A program made the translations under genes and the position numbers. A stretch of DNA of 17,484 nt. It comes from JBAVQS01 sp049694275 (GTDB lineage: Bacteria > Chloroflexota > Anaerolineae > UBA4142 > SHND01). This document shows, in pieces, positions 14,390-17,484 of this stretch. The notes under the pieces were generated by a model. The model had not been told where the DNA came from. It was given only the letters and a program-made list of their open reading frames with translations, and did no database searches. The first letter of the stretch is position 1, and each line of letters begins with the position of its first letter. Where the stretch lies: positions 1-17,484 of the forward strand of contig JBAVQS010000091.1 in assembly GCA_049694275.1 (NCBI GenBank), given 5' to 3'.

Positions 14390-16441
14390 ATGGCCTCAAA
14401 CACACCCGACCTTTTGTACTTTAACGGCCTCAATGCCAGCACCGGCGAATATCTCGTGCCACCGCTCATGCCCGACGAACTGGTCAGCGCGATCCGAGGG
14501 GACAAGATCGACCCTGACCACCGAATCGACCTGGAGGATCGCACCTTTCACAAGGAATCTCACTTTGGCGTCAAGGAGGGGGTGGACCCGACGAATATTG
14601 CGCAGGCGGGCTGGGGCGTCATCTTTGCCGCCGATGCCGACCCTGCCGTGCAGGATGCGCTCCGCCCACTGCTGGATTGGCGCAAGGCTCAGGCGAACCA
14701 GATCAAGGAGCGCTATCACGAGTACGACGGCGAGCTCGCCTATCAACCGGAAGAGAGCAAGAACGATTATCTCGCGCGGCTCGGCGGCGGGCCTGGCGCG
14801 GTCGACCCCGATGTCATTCCCTACTATTTGCTCATCGTCGGCGATCCCGAAAAGATCCCCTATGCGTTCCAGGTGCAACTGGATGTCGCCTATGCGGTGG
14901 GGCGGATTCACTTTGACCGGGTCGAGGATTATGCGTTCTACGCCGAGAGCGTGGTCCGGGCGGAAAAGCAAAACTTGCAGCTCGCACGCTCGGCGACCTT
15001 TTTCGGGGCGGCGAATCCCGGCGATGGGGCGACGAACCTGAGCGCGGCGCATCTCATCGCCCCGCTGTATGATCGGGTTCAAGCGCAGTACCCCGGTTGG
15101 TCGGTGCAAAAGGTGGTTGGCGAAGGCGCGAGCAAAGCCCGGTTGTCGCATCTCATGGGCGGGGACGAAACGCCCGCGCTCCTCTTTACGGCGAGCCATG
15201 GGCTCGGGTTTGACCCGACCGACCCACGACAACTGACGCAGCAGGGCGCGCTCGTCTGCCAGGACTGGCCGGGCCCTGAAGCGAGCGGGCCGGTTTCACC
15301 GAATTGGTATTTCTCCGGCGAGGATGTGGCGAGCGATGCACACGTGTGGGGCACGATTGCCTTTTGCTTTGCGTGCTTTGGCGCGGGCACGCCCCGGTTT
15401 GACGACTATGCCCATCTAAAACAGGGGAACCGCGAGCCGGCGCAGATTGCCTCCCAGGCCTTTATCGCCAATCTGCCTCGCAAACTACTGGCGCACCCGA
15501 AGGGCGGCGCGCTGGCGGTGCTCGGTCACGTCGAACGGGCGTGGGGCACCTCCTTCATGTGGGACCGCGCAGGCGAGCAGGTGGCGACCTTTGAAAGCGT
15601 CATCAAACGCCTCTTGAACGGCAAACCGGTCGGCTGCGCGATGGAGGACCTGAACCAGCGCTATGCCGAGATCTCGACCGACCTGACCCAATCGCTGGAA
15701 TCGATTCGCAACCGGAAAAAGGTCAACCCGCTCACCGTCTCGAATCTCTGGACGGCGAACAACGACGCGCGGGGATATGCCATCATCGGCGATCCCGCAG
15801 TCCGGCTGGCGACGGAGGCCACCGCCCCGGCTACTCGTCCCGTGATGGCGCAGATCGATCTCTCGCACCTGCGTACAACCGCGCAACCGTCTCCGGCCGC
15901 ATCCGCCGAAAAACCGGCGGACGCCGCGCCTGCAAAGGTTGCCACTCCTCCGCACGCGACAACAAACACAACTTCCTCTACGGTTCCGCCAGCGACGATG
16001 ACTGCAACCATCCCCGCAGTTCCGTCCTCGTCCGGGCAGGCAACGGACTATGGTCTATTCGATTCCGACACCTTCAAGCAGGCTCAGGGCAAACTGATGG
16101 CGGCGATGCAGCAGTTTGGCGAGCGCGTCGGCGCCGAGCTCCAGGAAGCATTGGACAGCGCCAGCCACCTCGACGTTGAGACGTATGTGAGCGATGACCT
16201 GGCGGGCGTGGATTACAAGGATGGCAAATTTATCGGGAATGCCCGGCTGCGCGCCGTGACGCGCATCGGGCTGACCGGCAATACGCTGGTCTGTGTGCCG
16301 GAGAGCAACGGCGAGCTCGACCGCGAGCTGTGGAAGATTCACCTGGACATGGTCCAGCAGGCGCAGGCCAATCGCGCCGAGTTTATCAAGACCCTGGTCA
16401 CCGCCGCGACCGGCTTGCTCGGCGCGTTCAAGGGTGGATGA
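14390..16441 (+). CDS. C25-like (gingipain/caspase-fold) cysteine peptidase with C-terminal accessory domain
   Basis: A 683-residue protein without a signal peptide, hence probably cytoplasmic. Residues 143-180 (IPYYLLIVGDPEKIPYAFQV, then LDVAYAVGRIHFD) are the typical core strand/loop of C25-like peptidases. The catalytic dyad is visible: His270 in LLFTASHGLGF and a Cys in IAFCFACFGAGTP, most likely Cys329 (Cys326 is the other candidate). IIGDPAVRL (465-473) closes the domain. Residues about 476-552 are a Pro/Ala/Thr-rich linker. Residues 555-683 form a separate small domain (LDVETYVSDDLAG, AVTRIGLTG, LVCVPESNG, ELWKIHLDMVQQAQANRAEF) that resembles the product of the next-but-one gene. AGGAGA lies 10 bases before the ATG. 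Proteases of this kind serve in regulated self-proteolysis or conflict modules; the target here is not known. Confidence 0.82.
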   Translation: MASNTPDLLYFNGLNASTGEYLVPPLMPDELVSAIRGDKIDPDHRIDLEDRTFHKESHFGVKEGVDPTNIAQAGWGVIFAADADPAVQDALRPLLDWRKAQANQIKERYHEYDGELAYQPEESKNDYLARLGGGPGAVDPDVIPYYLLIVGDPEKIPYAFQVQLDVAYAVGRIHFDRVEDYAFYAESVVRAEKQNLQLARSATFFGAANPGDGATNLSAAHLIAPLYDRVQAQYPGWSVQKVVGEGASKARLSHLMGGDETPALLFTASHGLGFDPTDPRQLTQQGALVCQDWPGPEASGPVSPNWYFSGEDVASDAHVWGTIAFCFACFGAGTPRFDDYAHLKQGNREPAQIASQAFIANLPRKLLAHPKGGALAVLGHVERAWGTSFMWDRAGEQVATFESVIKRLLNGKPVGCAMEDLNQRYAEISTDLTQSLESIRNRKKVNPLTVSNLWTANNDARGYAIIGDPAVRLATEATAPATRPVMAQIDLSHLRTTAQPSPAASAEKPADAAPAKVATPPHATTNTTSSTVPPATMTATIPAVPSSSGQATDYGLFDSDTFKQAQGKLMAAMQQFGERVGAELQEALDSASHLDVETYVSDDLAGVDYKDGKFIGNARLRAVTRIGLTGNTLVCVPESNGELDRELWKIHLDMVQQAQANRAEFIKTLVTAATGLLGAFKGG

Positions 16442-16443
16442 GG

Positions 16444-17250
16444 ATGGCCGACCCGGTTACGGCCGTGTTTACAGTGGAAGGCGACTTGCCGCTGGGGACC
16501 ATGCCCGGCGTACTGGGGCTGTGGCAAAAGGCGGGGGGGCCGGCGGACTCGGCAACCGGCGCCGTGTCGTTTGAGGCCGGCGCGGCGCCTCCTGCGGAAC
16601 GATGGGTATGGCGGATCGATCTGCCTGCCGATCCGGCGCAGGCGCGGGCGCAGCTTGTACGCGGCCAGGCGCAGCTTGACCGGGCAGATGCGGCGATGGG
16701 CGAATCGACGGAGCGAATTGCCGCGCTGGTCAATGCGCAGGCGGGCGGCGGCTCGTTCGCCGTAACCGAATTGCCTTCCCCGGAAGCCGATCTCCTGCGC
16801 GAGGTTCAAGCCGGCGCAGAGGGAGCAGGCATCTCGTTCGGATGGGGAGAACAGCTCACGGGAAACAGGCAGGCGGCGGCGCAAGCGCTCCAGGCAGCCG
16901 TCGAGCGGCTCGTTCACTTTGTCGCGTATGACGCCTGGGTGGAAACGCAGGTGGAGGGGGCGCTGCTCGGCCGCACGGTGGTCGCGTGGAGCGGCGAGAT
17001 GAGCACGGCCTGGCGGGAGGGGACGCCGCCCGCGCAGGTCGAACTGCATACGCGGGCGCTGCGCCTCGCCCTTGCCTCACGCAATACCCTGATCCGCTCC
17101 TTTGCGATTGCGGGCCAGGGGGCCGTGCTGCTGGCGAGCCTGCCCGCGCTGGCCGCAACGCCGGCGGGGATACTCATTGCCCTCCCTGCGGTCTGGAAAT
17201 TCGTCAATCAAATCATGTCTGAAGGAGACCTTTATGGCAAACGAGTTTGA
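16444..17250 (+). CDS. Protein with C-terminal hydrophobic hairpin, peptidase-linked, unknown family
   Basis: A 268-residue protein starting 2 bases after the peptidase stop, with a GGATGAGG-type ribosome site. I do not recognise the family with confidence. The N-terminal half (VTAVFTVEGDLPLGTMPG, RWVWRIDLPADPAQARAQ) looks alpha+beta. The middle is helical (about 64-100 and 142-160). Near the C-terminus follow VVAWSGEMSTAWREGTP, then RALRLALASRNTLIRSF, then two short hydrophobic stretches (about 218-238 and 240-254) separated by ATP, suggesting a membrane hairpin, and a short polar tail. It lacks the small N-terminal Cys-containing start of bacterial gasdermins. Its layout may match the CHAT/caspase-associated modules described for bacterial conflict systems (for example those called CATRA), which I cannot verify. 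Its stop overlaps the next gene's start region. Confidence 0.7.
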   Translation: MADPVTAVFTVEGDLPLGTMPGVLGLWQKAGGPADSATGAVSFEAGAAPPAERWVWRIDLPADPAQARAQLVRGQAQLDRADAAMGESTERIAALVNAQAGGGSFAVTELPSPEADLLREVQAGAEGAGISFGWGEQLTGNRQAAAQALQAAVERLVHFVAYDAWVETQVEGALLGRTVVAWSGEMSTAWREGTPPAQVELHTRALRLALASRNTLIRSFAIAGQGAVLLASLPALAATPAGILIALPAVWKFVNQIMSEGDLYGKRV

Positions 17251-17484
17251 AAATTCGATCAAGGACGCGGCGGCCAAGATCACACAATATGTGTCGAACG
17301 TGTCCGAGCTCAAGGTGACGACGCGCTGGGTAACGCTGAGCGCGGACGGCGCGGCGGACTTTAGCCAGGCGAAACCCGCGGCGTTCACGCGCATCTCGCT
17401 AGACGGCGATTGCGAAACCGTTGTGCCGGTCCGCCAGACACCGAACGGCACACAGGTGGAGGATGCTATCTTTAGCCTGCACAA
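17234..17484 (+). CDS. Partial gene for a protein sharing the peptidase's C-terminal domain
   Basis: Starts at the ATG at 17234 (MANEFENSIKDAAAKITQYV) with AAGGAGA about 5 bases upstream, and overlaps the previous gene by 17 bases in another frame. It is open to the window end, so at least 83 residues are encoded. From about residue 21 it follows the peptidase C-terminal domain: VSELKVTTRWVTLSADG, then AAFTRISLDG, then VVPVRQTPNG, then AIFSLH, matched to SASHLDVET, AVTRIGLTG, VCVPESNG and ELWKIH at peptidase residues 590-651. This suggests a free-standing copy, or the same domain in a new protein. Nothing more can be said of the missing part. No membrane segment or signal peptide is seen in the visible part. 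Confidence 0.72.
   Translation, partial: MANEFENSIKDAAAKITQYVSNVSELKVTTRWVTLSADGAADFSQAKPAAFTRISLDGDCETVVPVRQTPNGTQVEDAIFSLH

Noticed and set aside
14396..15232. 278-codon minus-strand open frame
   Set aside because: It covers the N-terminal half of the peptidase gene on the other strand and shows no family signature.
16444..17250. Bacterial gasdermin next to a caspase-like protease
   Set aside because: The size and neighbour fit, but the N-terminus lacks the Cys-containing gasdermin start and the hydrophobic hairpin is at the C-terminus, not a set of amphipathic pore strands.
1..17484. CRISPR array, rRNA or tRNA genes, replication origin
   Set aside because: No regularly spaced repeats of 25-40 bases, no conserved RNA signatures and no DnaA-box cluster were seen on reading both strands.

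Overview
The window is a dense, GC-rich stretch of bacterial chromosome. It carries a cyclase/AAA+/TPR regulator, a multi-PAS sensor, a Pro/Thr-rich lipoprotein linker, a CHAT domain and a gingipain-like (C25-like) cysteine peptidase. It also has 8-bp tandem 'gaaggtta'-type repeats and remnants of 'ccaactcccaattcccc'-type repeats. This mix suggests a filamentous or multicellular lineage such as Chloroflexota (Anaerolineae-like). That placement is an inference from gene types and style, because no rRNA or marker gene is present. Layout, left to right: (1) 1-3030, the 3' part of a large class III cyclase/AAA+/TPR regulator whose 5' end lies outside the window. (2) 3031-3321, a short gap holding a decayed IS5-type transposase 3' end. 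(3) 3322-6547, three minus-strand genes: a PNPOx-type flavin-binding split-barrel protein, a PAS x4-GAF sensor without an output domain, and a GNAT acetyltransferase. (4) 6703-8479, plus strand: a class V PLP aminotransferase, then a membrane-anchored BsuPI-like protein broken by a frameshift. (5) A strong terminator hairpin at 8496-8541, then a minus-strand DHA2-type MFS exporter. (6) 10285-12593, plus strand: universal stress protein, alpha/beta hydrolase, GNAT and RDD membrane protein, the first three tightly spaced. (7) 12768 to the window end, a plus-strand run of closely spaced genes behind an extended -10 promoter: a CHAT protein cut off after its catalytic-His motif, a lipoprotein, a C25-like caspase-fold peptidase, a protein with a C-terminal hydrophobic hairpin, and a gene that runs off the end. 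The last block is the most interesting. Two clan CD protease-fold proteins, one probably dead and one with an intact His/Cys pair, lie next to a small protein ending in a membrane-hairpin-like segment. The final partial gene appears to encode the same small domain that forms the C-terminus of the peptidase. Gaps of 2 to 18 bases and one overlap argue for co-transcription. By analogy with caspase/CHAT-centred conflict systems of multicellular bacteria, I infer a regulated proteolysis or cell-suicide type module, with the shared domain linking partners. This is a hypothesis drawn from sequence patterns, not a demonstrated function. The rest of the window is ordinary stress, transport and metabolic content, with several visible decay events: the IS remnant, the frameshifted BsuPI gene, the truncated CHAT gene and the sensor that ends where an output domain would be expected.
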